DNA of 64,000 bases from Edaphochlamys debaryana (lineage: Eukaryota; Chlorophyta; Chlorophyceae; Chlamydomonadales), in assembly GCA_016858145.1 (NCBI GenBank), contig JAEHOE010000023.1, forward strand, positions 124,001 to 188,000, in the 5' to 3' direction. The position numbers were made by a program, and so were the translations under genes. Within the stretch, counting starts at the first letter, position 1; each line of letters begins with the position of its first letter. Of the stretch, positions 37,001-50,199 are shown piece after piece. The notes below the pieces were generated by a model. It worked only from the letters and a program-made list of their open reading frames with translations. It did no database searches and was not told the origin of the DNA.

Positions 37001-40000
37001 GGGACCATGACCATGCCAGGGACACCCCTCTGTGCGACCCCCGTCCCCCTTAAGGGTGTGCCCGCCAGCCCAGCGAAGGGGAACCCAAGCCCTTGGTGCA
37101 CATAGGCGCATTCTTGCTCTCTTCCTTGCGTCACGGTCACAACCTTATGAACTGTGTAGCATGCACGCAGTACAGGGGCCGCAGAGCATGCCGAGAGCCG
37201 CCTCAGTCTCGCCGCCGCCGCCGCCCGACGTGGGCCTGGGTGATCGGTCTCGTAATAGGTACGGATTGCGCAGGATACGGGACCATGACCATGCCAGGGA
37301 CACCCCTCTGTGCGACCCCCGTCCCCCTTAAGGGTGTGCCCGCCAGCCCAGCGAAGGGGAACCCAAGCCCTTGGTGCACATAGGCGCATTCTTGCTCTCT
37401 TCCTTGCGTCACGGTCACAACCTTATGAACTGTGTAGCATGCACGCAGTACAGGGGCCGCAGAGCATGCCGAGAGCCGCCTCAGTCTCGCCGCCGCCGCC
37501 GCCCGACGTGGGCCTGGGTGATCGGTCTCGTAATAGGTACGGATTGCGCAGGATACGGGACCATGACCATGCCAGGGACACCCCTCTGTGCGACCCCCGT
37601 CCCCCTTAAGGGTGTGCCCGCCAGCCCAGCGAAGGGGAACCCAAGCCCTTGGTGCACATAGGCGCATTCTTGCTCTCTTCCTTGCGTCACGGTCACAACC
37701 TTATGAACTGTGTAGCATGCACGCAGTACAGGGGCCGCAGAGCATGCCGAGAGCCGCCTCAGTCTCGCCGCCGCCGCCGCCCGACGTGGGCCTGGGTGAT
37801 CGGTCTCGTAATAGGTACGGATTGCGCAGGATACGGGACCATGACCATGCCAGGGACACCCCTCTGTGCGACCCCCGTCCCCCTTAAGGGTGTGCCCGCC
37901 AGCCCAGCGAAGGGGAACCCAAGCCCTTGGTGCACATAGGCGCATTCTTGCTCTCTTCCTTGCGTCACGGTCACAACCTTATGAACTGTGTAGCATGCAC
38001 GCAGTACAGGGGCCGCAGAGCATGCCGAGAGCCGCCTCAGTCTCGCCGCCGCCGCCGCCCGACGTGGGCCTGGGTGATCGGTCTCGTAATAGGTACGGAT
38101 TGCGCAGGATACGGGACCATGACCATGCCAGGGACACCCCTCTGTGCGACCCCCGTCCCCCTTAAGGGTGTGCCCGCCAGCCCAGCGAAGGGGAACCCAA
38201 GCCCTTGGTGCACATAGGCGCATTCTTGCTCTCTTCCTTGCGTCACGGTCACAACCTTATGAACTGTGTAGCATGCACGCAGTACAGGGGCCGCAGAGCA
38301 TGCCGAGAGCCGCCTCAGTCTCGCCGCCGCCGCCGCCCGACGTGGGCCTGGGTGATCAGTCTCGTAATAGGTACGGATTGCGCAGGATACGGGACCATGA
38401 CCATGCCAGGGACACCCCTCTGTGCGACCCCCGTCCCCCTTAAGGGTGTGCCCGCCAGCCCAGCGAAGGGGAACCCAAGCCCTTGGTGCACATAGGCGCA
38501 TTCTTGCTCTCTTCCTTGCGTCACGGTCACAACCTTATGAACTGTGTAGCATGCACGCAGTACAGGGGCCGCAGAGCATGCCGAGAGCCGCCTCAGTCTC
38601 GCCGCCGCCGCCGCCCGACGTGGGCCTGGGTGATCGGTCTCGTAATAGGTACGGATTGCGCAGGATACGGGACCATGACCATGCCAGGGACACCCCTCTG
38701 TGCGACCCCCGTCCCCCTTAAGGGTGTGCCCGCCAGCCCAGCGAAGGGGAACCCAAGCCCTTGGTGCACATAGGCGCATTCTTGCTCTCTTCCTTGCGTC
38801 ACGGTCACAACCTTATGAACTGTGTAGCATGCACGCAGTACAGGGGCCGCAGAGCATGCCGAGAGCCGCCTCAGTCTCGCCGCCGCCGCCGCCCGACGTG
38901 GGCCTGGGTGATCGGTCTCGTAATAGGTACGGATTGCGCAGGATACGGGACCATGACCATGCCAGGGACACCCCTCTGTGCGACCCCCGTCCCCCTTAAG
39001 GGTGTGCCCGCCAGCCCAGCGAAGGGGAACCCAAGCCCTTGGTGCACATAGGCGCATTCTTGCTCTCTTCCTTGCGTCACGGTCACAACCTTATGAACTG
39101 TGTAGCATGCACGCAGTACAGGGGCCGCAGAGCATGCCGAGAGCCGCCTCAGTCTCGCCGCCGCCGCCGCCCGACGTGGGCCTGGGTGATCGGTCTCGTA
39201 ATAGGTACGGATTGCGCAGGATACGGGACCATGACCATGCCAGGGACACCCCTCTGTGCGACCCCCGTCCCCCTTAAGGGTGTGCCCGCCAGCCCAGCGA
39301 AGGGGAACCCAAGCCCTTGGTGCACATAGGCGCATTCTTGCTCTCTTCCTTGCGTCACGGTCACAACCTTATGAACTGTGTAGCATGCACGCAGTACAGG
39401 GGCCGCAGAGCATGCCGAGAGCCGCCTCAGTCTCGCCGCCGCCGCCGCCCGACGTGGGCCTGGGTGATCGGTCTCGTAATAGGTACGGATTGCGCAGGAT
39501 ACGGGACCATGACCATGCCAGGGACACCCCTCTGTGCGACCCCCGTCCCCCTTAAGGGTGTGCCCGCCAGCCCAGCGAAGGGGAACCCAAGCCCTTGGTG
39601 CACATAGGCGCATTCTTGCTCTCTTCCTTGCGTCACGGTCACAACCTTATGAACTGTGTAGCATGCACGCAGTACAGGGGCCGCAGAGCATGCCGAGAGC
39701 CGCCTCAGTCTCGCCGCCGCCGCCGCCCGACGTGGGCCTGGGTGATCAGTCTCGTAATAGGTACGGATTGCGCAGGATACGGGACCATGACCATGCCAGG
39801 GACACCCCTCTGTGCGACCCCCGTCCCCCTTAAGGGTGTGCCCGCCAGCCCAGCGAAGGGGAACCCAAGCCCTTGGTGCACATAGGCGCATTCTTGCTCT
39901 CTTCCTTGCGTCACGGTCACAACCTTATGAACTGTGTAGCATGCACGCAGTACAGGGGCCGCAGAGCATGCCGAGAGCCGCCTCAGTCTCGCCGCCGCCG

Positions 40001-43000
40001 CCGCCCGACGTGGGCCTGGGTGATCGGTCTCGTAATAGGTACGGATTGCGCAGGATACGGGACCATGACCATGCCAGGGACACCCCTCTGTGCGACCCCC
40101 GTCCCCCTTAAGGGTGTGCCCGCCAGCCCAGCGAAGGGGAACCCAAGCCCTTGGTGCACATAGGCGCATTCTTGCTCTCTTCCTTGCGTCACGGTCACAA
40201 CCTTATGAACTGTGTAGCATGCACGCAGTACAGGGGCCGCAGAGCATGCCGAGAGCCGCCTCAGTCTCGCCGCCGCCGCCGCCCGACGTGGGCCTGGGTG
40301 ATCGGTCTCGTAATAGGTACGGATTGCGCAGGATACGGGACCATGACCATGCCAGGGACACCCCTCTGTGCGACCCCCGTCCCCCTTAAGGGTGTGCCCG
40401 CCAGCCCAGCGAAGGGGAACCCAAGCCCTTGGTGCACATAGGCGCATTCTTGCTCTCTTCCTTGCGTCACGGTCACAACCTTATGAACTGTGTAGCATGC
40501 ACGCAGTACAGGGGCCGCAGAGCATGCCGAGAGCCGCCTCAGTCTCGCCGCCGCCGCCGCCCGACGTGGGCCTGGGTGATCAGTCTCGTAATAGGTACGG
40601 ATTGCGCAGGATACGGGACCATGACCATGCCAGGGACACCCCTCTGTGCGACCCCCGTCCCCCTTAAGGGTGTGCCCGCCAGCCCAGCGAAGGGGAACCC
40701 AAGCCCTTGGTGCACATAGGCGCATTCTTGCTCTCTTCCTTGCGTCACGGTCACAACCTTATGAACTGTGTAGCATGCACGCAGTACAGGGGCCGCAGAG
40801 CATGCCGAGAGCCGCCTCAGTCTCGCCGCCGCCGCCGCCCGACGTGGGCCTGGGTGATCGGTCTCGTAATAGGTACGGATTGCGCAGGATACGGGACCAT
40901 GACCATGCCAGGGACACCCCTCTGTGCGACCCCCGTCCCCCTTAAGGGTGTGCCCGCCAGCCCAGCGAAGGGGAACCCAAGCCCTTGGTGCACATAGGCG
41001 CATTCTTGCTCTCTTCCTTGCGTCACGGTCACAACCTTATGAACTGTGTAGCATGCACGCAGTACAGGGGCCGCAGAGCATGCCGAGAGCCGCCTCAGTC
41101 TCGCCGCCGCCGCCGCCCGACGTGGGCCTGGGTGATCGGTCTCGTAATAGGTACGGATTGCGCAGGATACGGGACCATGACCATGCCAGGGACACCCCTC
41201 TGTGCGACCCCCGTCCCCCTTAAGGGTGTGCCCGCCAGCCCAGCGAAGGGGAACCCAAGCCCTTGGTGCACATAGGCGCATTCTTGCTCTCTTCCTTGCG
41301 TCACGGTCACAACCTTATGAACTGTGTAGCATGCACGCAGTACAGGGGCCGCAGAGCATGCCGAGAGCCGCCTCAGTCTCGCCGCCGCCGCCGCCCGACG
41401 TGGGCCTGGGTGATCGGTCTCGTAATAGGTACGGATTGCGCAGGATACGGGACCATGACCATGCCAGGGACACCCCTCTGTGCGACCCCCGTCCCCCTTA
41501 AGGGTGTGCCCGCCAGCCCAGCGAAGGGGAACCCAAGCCCTTGGTGCACATAGGCGCATTCTTGCTCTCTTCCTTGCGTCACGGTCACAACCTTATGAAC
41601 TGTGTAGCATGCACGCAGTACAGGGGCCGCAGAGCATGCCGAGAGCCGCCTCAGTCTCGCCGCCGCCGCCGCCCGACGTGGGCCTGGGTGATCAGTCTCG
41701 TAATAGGTACGGATTGCGCAGGATACGGGACCATGACCATGCCAGGGACACCCCTCTGTGCGACCCCCGTCCCCCTTAAGGGTGTGCCCGCCAGCCCAGC
41801 GAAGGGGAACCCAAGCCCTTGGTGCACATAGGCGCATTCTTGCTCTCTTCCTTGCGTCACGGTCACAACCTTATGAACTGTGTAGCATGCACGCAGTACA
41901 GGGGCCGCAGAGCATGCCGAGAGCCGCCTCAGTCTCGCCGCCGCCGCCGCCCGACGTGGGCCTGGGTGATCGGTCTCGTAATAGGTACGGATTGCGCAGG
42001 ATACGGGACCATGACCATGCCAGGGACACCCCTCTGTGCGACCCCCGTCCCCCTTAAGGGTGTGCCCGCCAGCCCAGCGAAGGGGAACCCAAGCCCTTGG
42101 TGCACATAGGCGCATTCTTGCTCTCTTCCTTGCGTCACGGTCACAACCTTATGAACTGTGTAGCATGCACGCAGTACAGGGGCCGCAGAGCATGCCGAGA
42201 GCCGCCTCAGTCTCGCCGCCGCCGCCGCCCGACGTGGGCCTGGGTGATCGGTCTCGTAATAGGTACGGATTGCGCAGGATACGGGACCATGACCATGCCA
42301 GGGACACCCCTCTGTGCGACCCCCGTCCCCCTTAAGGGTGTGCCCGCCAGCCCAGCGAAGGGGAACCCAAGCCCTTGGTGCACATAGGCGCATTCTTGCT
42401 CTCTTCCTTGCGTCACGGTCACAACCTTATGAACTGTGTAGCATGCACGCAGTACAGGGGCCGCAGAGCATGCCGAGAGCCGCCTCAGTCTCGCCGCCGC
42501 CGCCGCCCGACGTGGGCCTGGGTGATCGGTCTCGTAATAGGTACGGATTGCGCAGGATACGGGACCATGACCATGCCAGGGACACCCCTCTGTGCGACCC
42601 CCGTCCCCCTTAAGGGTGTGCCCGCCAGCCCAGCGAAGGGGAACCCAAGCCCTTGGTGCACATAGGCGCATTCTTGCTCTCTTCCTTGCGTCACGGTCAC
42701 AACCTTATGAACTGTGTAGCATGCACGCAGTACAGGGGCCGCAGAGCATGCCGAGAGCCGCCTCAGTCTCGCCGCCGCCGCCGCCCGACGTGGGCCTGGG
42801 TGATCAGTCTCGTAATAGGTACGGATTGCGCAGGATACGGGACCATGACCATGCCAGGGACACCCCTCTGTGCGACCCCCGTCCCCCTTAAGGGTGTGCC
42901 CGCCAGCCCAGCGAAGGGGAACCCAAGCCCTTGGTGCACATAGGCGCATTCTTGCTCTCTTCCTTGCGTCACGGTCACAACCTTATGAACTGTGTAGCAT

Positions 43001-43957
43001 GCACGCAGTACAGGGGCCGCAGAGCATGCCGAGAGCCGCCTCAGTCTCGCCGCCGCCGCCGCCCGACGTGGGCCTGGGTGATCGGTCTCGTAATAGGTAC
43101 GGATTGCGCAGGATACGGGACCATGACCATGCCAGGGACACCCCTCTGTGCGACCCCCGTCCCCCTTAAGGGTGTGCCCGCCAGCCCAGCGAAGGGGAAC
43201 CCAAGCCCTTGGTGCACATAGGCGCATTCTTGCTCTCTTCCTTGCGTCACGGTCACAACCTTATGAACTGTGTAGCATGCACGCAGTACAGGGGCCGCAG
43301 AGCATGCCGAGAGCCGCCTCAGTCTCGCCGCCGCCGCCGCCCGACGTGGGCCTGGGTGATCGGTCTCGTAATAGGTACGGATTGCGCAGGATACGGGACC
43401 ATGACCATGCCAGGGACACCCCTCTGTGCGACCCCCGTCCCCCTTAAGGGTGTGCCCGCCAGCCCAGCGAAGGGGAACCCAAGCCCTTGGTGCACATAGG
43501 CGCATTCTTGCTCTCTTCCTTGCGTCACGGTCACAACCTTATGAACTGTGTAGCATGCACGCAGTACAGGGGCCGCAGAGCATGCCGAGAGCCGCCTCAG
43601 TCTCGCCGCCGCCGCCGCCCGACGTGGGCCTGGGTGATCGGTCTCGTAATAGGTACGGATTGCGCAGGATACGGGACCATGACCATGCCAGGGACACCCC
43701 TCTGTGCGACCCCCGTCCCCCTTAAGGGTGTGCCCGCCAGCCCAGCGAAGGGGAACCCAAGCCCTTGGTGCACATAGGCGCATTCTTGCTCTCTTCCTTG
43801 CGTCACGGTCACAACCTTATGAACTGTGTAGCATGCACGCAGTACAGGGGCCGCAGAGCATGCCGAGAGCCGCCTCAGTCTCGCCGCCGCCGCCGCCCGA
43901 CGTGGGCCTGGGTGATCGGTCTCGTAATAGGTACGGATTGCGCAGGATACGGGACCA
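25065..43957. repeat. 278-bp satellite array, 68 head-to-tail copies
   Basis: The unit starting GACACCCCTCTGTGCGACCC recurs every 278 bp from 25065; the last unit (from 43693) lacks its final 13 bases and ends at 43957. Total length is 18,893 bp. Conceptual translations in three frames (two plus, one minus) are the same in every unit except at one site, so the monomers appear almost identical. The exceptions are a recurrent G/A change in GATC(G/A)GTCTCG, one inserted base near 29181 and one inserted C near 35930. Each monomer contains a CCCTTAAGGG palindrome and a GCC trinucleotide run. No protein, tRNA, 5S rRNA or other RNA family is recognised. I interpret it as a recently homogenised interstitial satellite; a centromeric or heterochromatic role is possible but not shown. 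Confidence 0.97.
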
Positions 43958-44824
43958 AACACCATTTGCGATGAAGTTTAGCGGCTGTGATCAAGGTCTA
44001 AATGCGGGCCACCAAAAGGTGGGCTTATCCGAGGTCCAACGGGATGTGGGGCTTCGGGCAGGCACCCCACCCCATTCGCACCCCCCTGCACATTGCCCTG
44101 ACCAGATCTACAACCCCTTGCTCTCGTCGTTCCCTCAAGAGACCTAGCGCATGGCCCCGCACCATGCTCGATGACTAACACAATTTGCCTGCTAGAATAG
44201 GGCCAGCACACACCGAGTTCTCGTCCAGGGTCTCGTCTGCCACAACTGAACGGTCGTTAACGATTTCACACGCTAGCTCGAGCCCCACCAGCACCGCTTC
44301 AAAGCAGCCCGACGCAATGCATGCAGACGGGCTGCGGTTTCGCAAAATCAAGCAAGGGGCGGTTCACGGGGTGGCCCCAGCTCCCCTGACGTCCATCAAC
44401 AGCGCTCTGCGGCAGACCCCACTGAGCGCATGCCCTCAAGGCTTCGAGCGGAGCGCCCCCGTAACATATCGGCAAAATGGATACCCAGAGATGAAGCCAA
44501 CGGATAAGACAGACATCGACCGGACCGTCGAGCACACAGAGCCGATGCGAAGCTCACGATTCAGTCGCCAAGTGACTAGTACCGACCAAGAATGTTTGCC
44601 AGCCTGCTACTAAGCCCCGCCCAGCTACCCGCCTGCGCCCTTTCCCCACATCGCCCTGCCCCGGGTTGCTTGACTTCTGCATGTACAATCTGCCCTCCAG
44701 TAGCACATCAACCAAACACCCATAGCACACACCCACCAGTTTCCTTCCAAGCCGCCTACTCCATACATGAACTACTCTTCCACCCATCGCCTCGCCCTGC
44801 GCTCACCCCTCTCTCCGCCCTTCC
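43958..44824. other. Unique sequence between satellite and MATE gene
   Basis: The array stops abruptly within a monomer and unique sequence of lower GC follows. The part next to 44825 should be the 3' UTR of the MATE gene. I find no minus-strand TGTAA and no supported gene. An open plus-strand frame of about 140 codons (44185-44613) has no domain-like features and is not called. Confidence 0.45.
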
Positions 44825-47800
44825 CTACCCTCGCCCGGGCAGCAACGGCTCCCGCAAGTCCCCACCCGCCGCGTGCGACCCATTCGCAGCCCCCCTGGCC
44901 GCCCCCGCCGCCTCCACGTCCTCCTCCGCCACCCCTGCCCCATCCGCCCTCGTCCCATTAGGTACCAGCCCTCCCTTGCCTCCCCCGTGCCCCCCATGCC
45001 CCCCATGACCATTTACGTGAGCCACCACCCCCCCGGCTGCGGCCGCTTCCTCTGCCGCTGCAGCCGCTGCAGCGCGGGCCACGGGGCCCACGGGAGGCCC
45101 ATCCAGGCCCAGGCCCGGGCCCGGGCCCAGGTCTCCGTCCACGGTGGATGCGTTCTCCGCCACCAGCTTGGCGGCCCGGCGCACCTCGTTGGGCCAGTCG
45201 AAGCGGGAGAGCACCAGCAGTAGTACCATGGACTGTGGGGGTGGGAAGGATGAGAGGGCGGGGGGGTTGAGGGTCTACAGGCAAGGCGCGGGGCATGCCC
45301 GAGAGCCCAGGATGAGAACCATGGGACTGTACAGGAGCGGGTGGGGGTTCAGGCACACGTGGGACGCGTGGTGCGTGTAGAGCCTCGGACCAGACAGCAC
45401 TGGGGCGGGGAGTTGGCATTACCGGGGTGCATGCTAAGGATTCTGCCAAGCGCCGGCACAGCAGGCAAGGATACCTGGAAGCAAACAGTCTGACGTCCCG
45501 AGGTCCCCACGCTGGGAAACCCCCAAGCCCCCCTGCCCCACGCCCCCTGCCCATCCCCCGTCCGCGCACCTGCAGCGATGTGGCCGACGCCAGGCCGCAC
45601 CAGAACCCGAACACGTCCCACTTCATGTTGAAGCCCAGGAACATGGCCACGGGGCAGCCGATCTGGGTGGGTGGGTGGGAGGGAAGGAGGGGTCGGGGCG
45701 GGGGTGCGTGAGTGCGTGGATGGGGTGAAGCGGCATGCCGCAGGCGTCAGGGAGGCGGCATGCAGTCCTGCTCGGTGGGTCTTGAGTGGACTAAGGGATT
45801 GGTGCCTGTCACTGCTACGTTGGCGCCCGCTTTGGCTTCCGGGTGCCTGGCTATGGCGCACCCTGCGCTGGCACCCCTGGGGCAGGGCTGAAAGTGGCCA
45901 ACATCCCTTTCTCCCTCCCCACTTGCGCCAAATCCCTCCCTCCCCTCCCTCCCTCTGCAGCCCCCTTCCTCACTCTGCAGCCCCCGCCCTCCCCCACCCC
46001 GCCCCACCATCCAGTAGCTGCACAGGTTGAGCAGCGCCCCCAGCGACTGCCGCCCGCTGCCGCGCAGGATGCCGCCCATGACCGCCACCAGGCCGTCGCC
46101 CATGGCGGAGAAGGCAATCACCGGCATCACGCGGGCGACTGCATTGCAGGAGGGGGGGAAGGGGAGGGTGAAGGGGGTTGGGACGTGTGTTTGCAGGAGC
46201 GGGACCGCGTTGCATGGACTCGCCGCGGGGGCTGGTGCCACCGGGCATCAGGCAGGGGGGTTGCCAGCCCCAAGGACTGGCGGACACGTTAAGGGTGAAG
46301 AAGGAAGAGGTGTGGAGCAAAACCCCAGAGCCCTGCCCCACTCCACCTCGCCCCAGCCCCTGCAGCCCCTCAACCCGCCCGCCCGTCCCCCCTTCCCCCT
46401 CCCTTCCCCTAGCCTCCCCTCCCCCCTGCCCGCCCCGCTCCCCCCCCCCCCACCGTTCGCCACGATGTCCTCCTGGTGCGTGAAGGCCCTCGCCACCACG
46501 TGCCGCCCCGAGAACAGCAGCAGGGCGATGCAGAGCTGGATGCAGCCGCCAGTGACCAGGGCCACGCGGGCGGCCAGGCGGGCGGCTGGGGGGAAGAGGG
46601 GGCGGGGAGGGAGGGGAGGAAAGAGGAGGGAGAGGGGTTTAGTCGGGGAGAGCAGGGGGCGCAGTGCTGTGTGGGAGGGCCCATTCCGGCCGCGGTTCGG
46701 CGGTCGGGGTACGCGCACTCCTTGGCTCGCGCCCCCCCTCCGCTTGATGCTGCCGCTGCCGCTGCTGATGCTGCCCCTCTCCCCCCCCGCTGGACCCCCC
46801 CCACGCCCTCGCATCCCACATAGGTCTTGCCTCCAACCCACGGCCCCGCCCTTGCGCAGCGCTTCCGCCACCCCATCCCCCCGCTCCCTCCCTCCCCCGC
46901 TTCCTCCCTGCCTTGCCCCCACCCACCCGGCGCCGAGCCCGCCCCCAGGCAGTTGGACACGCGCGTGTTGGCCACCGTGCCCAGCGACATGGGCACCATG
47001 TAGGTCCACGAGGTGATGTGGAAGCTGAGCCCCATGACCGCAACAGCCACCTCGGCGAAGTCGCCCAGCGAGCCTGCGGGCAGGAGGCGCAGTGGCGGGA
47101 GGAGAGGAGACAGCTCGCGCAATGTACATGCGTCGCCATGGCACTTTTTGTGTGGTAGGCCGAGGCCGGGCAGTCCATCTCCGCCTCCTCAACCCCCAAC
47201 CAAGCCCGCATCGACCCCCCCCGTCAGCCTGAGCCTCCGTTGTCGTTCCGCTTGCACGGCACCACCCGCAACCGCCATCATCACCATCACCATCGCCAGC
47301 CTATGTACCACCCCACCTGACCCACACACTTGCAAGGTAACCCACCCGCCCACGCCCCTGCAGTCCCCTCCCGCCCCACCCGCCAGGAAGATGACCAGCT
47401 CGAAGATCCACCACTCCATGCAGATCATGGCGGCGGAGGGCAGCGCGTAGCGCAGGTACAGTCCCCAGCCCTGCCACCTGCGGGGCAGCCGCCGAGGGAG
47501 CGGTGGGGGTGCAGGGGCCTTGTCAGCGAGGGCCGCCAGGTGGCAAGCATCTCTCCGCACCCCACCCCACACCACCCCAGCTCCACCCCGCCCGGCAATC
47601 CCGCCTCAGCGCTAAGCCCGCCCCGGCACCTCCCCACGCGGCCGGCACTCCACGCGGCCCAATGCGGCGCCGCCATGCCGTCCCAGCGCCACGCCAGCCC
47701 CCCCCAAGGCACTCACGCGCGCCAGCTGAAGCCGCCCCACGTGTGCGTGGCGCTGCGGCGGCGCGCGCGGAGGATATCGCGGGCGACCTGCGGGGAGGGG

Positions 47801-49806
47801 GTGGCAGCGCTCGCTCCATGCCGCTGCGTGCTGGACGAAACCCCCACTCGGCCCGCGGCCCCACTCGGCCCCCGACCCCACCCTTCCTGACCCCCCTCCC
47901 CCAATCCCCTTCTCCCCCCTCCCCACCGTGTATATGAGCAGCAGCACCGAGTTGGTCCCCGTGGAGGCCACAAAGGCCAGCGCCGCACCATCCAGGCCCA
48001 TGCGGTACCTGGGGGGGAGGGACGGGAGGGAGGGACGTTCCCAGGATGGGTATGTGTGTGGGGATTGCTGGTTGTATCACGAGCAACGCGTTGGAGCGGG
48101 AAGCATGAGGAGGCGGTGGGGCGTGGGGAGGCGAGCGGGCAGGGGGCCGCAGGCCCCCGCCCGCACACGCCGCCGCTGCCGCTCACTTGTATATGAGCAG
48201 CCAGTTGTAGAGCGGGCAGAGCGCCGATGTGATGATGGTGCAGATGGTGGAGGGGCGCATCTCCTGCTGGCTCACCAGGTAGCTGGGGGGTGGGGGTGGG
48301 AAAGCGGGGGGAAGGGTGAGGGCGCGCAGGCGGCTGCATGCAGTTGGGAGGTGTTCCCGCGCCGCAGGTGCGGGATGCGTGGCCTTGCCGGGGCCCCGCA
48401 CCCCGGCTTGGGCAGGCAGAGCGCGGACGCCGGCCCTCCCGAGCCCCGGTCCCCACCGGAAGAGGCAGGCGGATATGACCGACAGCCACAGCGCGGGCGT
48501 AACCATGGAGATGTACCTGGGGGCGGGCCGGGGCATGCAGGCTCTCAGTCGGGGTGCAAGGCAGCCGCACCGCTTTCCGCTCGCTTTTCTCTCTCCAACT
48601 AGCCCGAACTTTCCATCCAAGATTCCCTCTCCACCGCCCTCAAACCCGTCCACGTCACCCCTCCCCACCCACCCCCGACCCCACGCACCTGCTGGCCCCC
48701 GCCACGATGGCCGGGTTCTGGTGCAGGAAGGTGAGCATGCGCGAGGTCTGCGTCACCCAGGCCAGGCTGATAGGCACGCAGGCCACCCAGCAGATGAGCA
48801 GCGCGCGCTGCAGCACGATGCCCAGGGCCTTGTAGTTGCGGGCGCCGTAGGCCTGAGGGGTGGGAGGGGAGGGACAGGGGAGGCGCGGCGTGGGGGGGGC
48901 GGGGCGGGGCGCGCGGAGGGCGGTGGGCCACCGCCGTGGGCAGCGTTCGGAGAGCTGTGCAAACGCTAAGGACGGAGGCGGTTTCGCAGCTGAGCAGAGA
49001 CATGCCACAGGCCGAGAACCCCCACCCGACGAGCCTGGACAGGCCTGGACCGCCCCAAGCCCCGAGGACCTGGACAGCTCACGTCGCTCCCACAAACCCC
49101 CCTCGGCAAGGCTTCCATCCGTGAAACCGCCCCACGGCGGTCGCTTCCACCTCGGCGCCGCTGCACACTGCACGCACCACGCACCCTGGCCGCGTTGCCT
49201 CCCAGTGGAGGGCGGTTGCCGAGGGCACCCCAGGCCCAGCCCCCGCCCCCAGCCCCCAGCCCAGCGCCGCCACCCGGCAGCGCGCAGCGCGCAGTCTCGA
49301 CGCGCCCAAGCAGGGAATCGCTCACCTGGCCGCATAGCGTCTCCATGCCCGCAGAAAGCCCTATGACGATAGAGCTACCCGTGATGTTGTAGAAGGAGCC
49401 GGCAAGCACCGCGGAGGAGAGCGCCACGGGGTCATTGAGGTGGCCCACGAACGCTGCCGAGACAACCGACAGGAAGTAGCCGGCTACGTTTTGGAGGATG
49501 AGGGGCCCGGCAAGGCGCCAGAGCCTGGGGTGGATAAGGCGCGAGGGTTGGTGGAGCAGGGATGGAGGGCGGCTTTGCCGCGCTTTTGGGAGGCGGGGGC
49601 GGGGGCGGGGGCTCTCAGGCAGAAACCGTGTCTGAGGCCCAGACGGAGAGCACTCACTTGCGGACCTCCACCGCGACCGGGCCGCGCCCCGACTCGACCA
49701 CATCAGAGGGCTCCAAGAGAGGCTCGTCAAGCGCGGGGGGGTGGCCGCCTCTGAAGGAGAAGCTTGCGCCACTCCGCTCGTCAGCGCAGCGAGGGCTGAG
49801 GGTCAT
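44825..49806 (-). CDS. MATE family transporter (cation-coupled multidrug/toxin or organic acid efflux)
   Basis: Thirteen exons join in phase: 49806-49658, 49524-49326, 48852-48689, 48516-48457, 48282-48187, 48008-47927, 47787-47717, 47477-47380, 47073-46927, 46585-46454, 46138-46008, 45662-45570, 45232-44825, giving about 609 residues. A soluble N-terminus with EPLLE is followed by VRKLWRLAGPLILQN, the typical first helix, and about twelve hydrophobic segments. Family-like landmarks include GLSAGMETLCGQ, the following AYGARNY, MEWWIFELVIFLAG and SLGTVANTRVSNCLGAG. Members exchange organic cations or acids for H+ or Na+ at the plasma membrane or tonoplast; the substrate cannot be read here. 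The last exon adds a tail of about 120 residues with Ala-rich and GHGGHGGHGGG stretches, and the protein ends REPLLPGRG. It starts 393 bp from V-ATPase subunit H, divergently. Confidence 0.9.
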
Positions 49807-50199
49807 TGAGCCCACCCCGCGGGGCCTGTACGAAGGTAGGGCTGATCCAGGTTGCGTAAAAGTTGGCGGCGGTCAGGGGCTGGTGGTGGTGCCGCCGAGC
49901 GGCGCTGCAATTCGCTTCTCTTTGCGCGGCGACAGACCTACTGTCTAGCCGGTACGTAAAGTGTGCTACGTTCAGTCTACAGCACGCACAGGCACCTTCA
50001 ACCAGTTGTTTTTGCGCGTCTGCCATTGAACCGAGCCCCATGCACAGCTTCTAACCCACGAGCTTCCAAACACCGAGACCAGGCGACCAGTGGTTCACTA
50101 GGCGACCATACGTTTCACCTCAACATAACCTGTGCATACTAGGGCCAAGTCGCTGCGCAGCACCACGCATTTTGGGCCGGGGCCCGGCGCCCAGAGACC
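49807..50199. promoter_or_regulatory. Bidirectional intergenic region, MATE / V-ATPase H
   Basis: Only 393 bp separate the two divergent start codons, so both promoters and 5' UTRs must share this segment. It is noticeably less GC-rich than the flanking exons. No clear TATA box is seen. Confidence 0.55.

Noticed and set aside
25065..43957. Repeated 96-, 99- and 154-codon open frames in every satellite monomer
   Set aside because: They arise from one repeated unit in three competing frames, and the period (278) is not a multiple of three. No start context, domain or splice signal supports translation.
25065..43957. 5S rDNA or other tandem RNA gene array
   Set aside because: The unit length is in a plausible range, but I find no 5S box A/IE/C or conserved 5S core, no tRNA box B and no T-run terminator in the monomer.
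44185..44613. 142-codon plus-strand open frame
   Set aside because: No domain-like pattern, no intron structure, and it lies antisense to the probable MATE 3' UTR.
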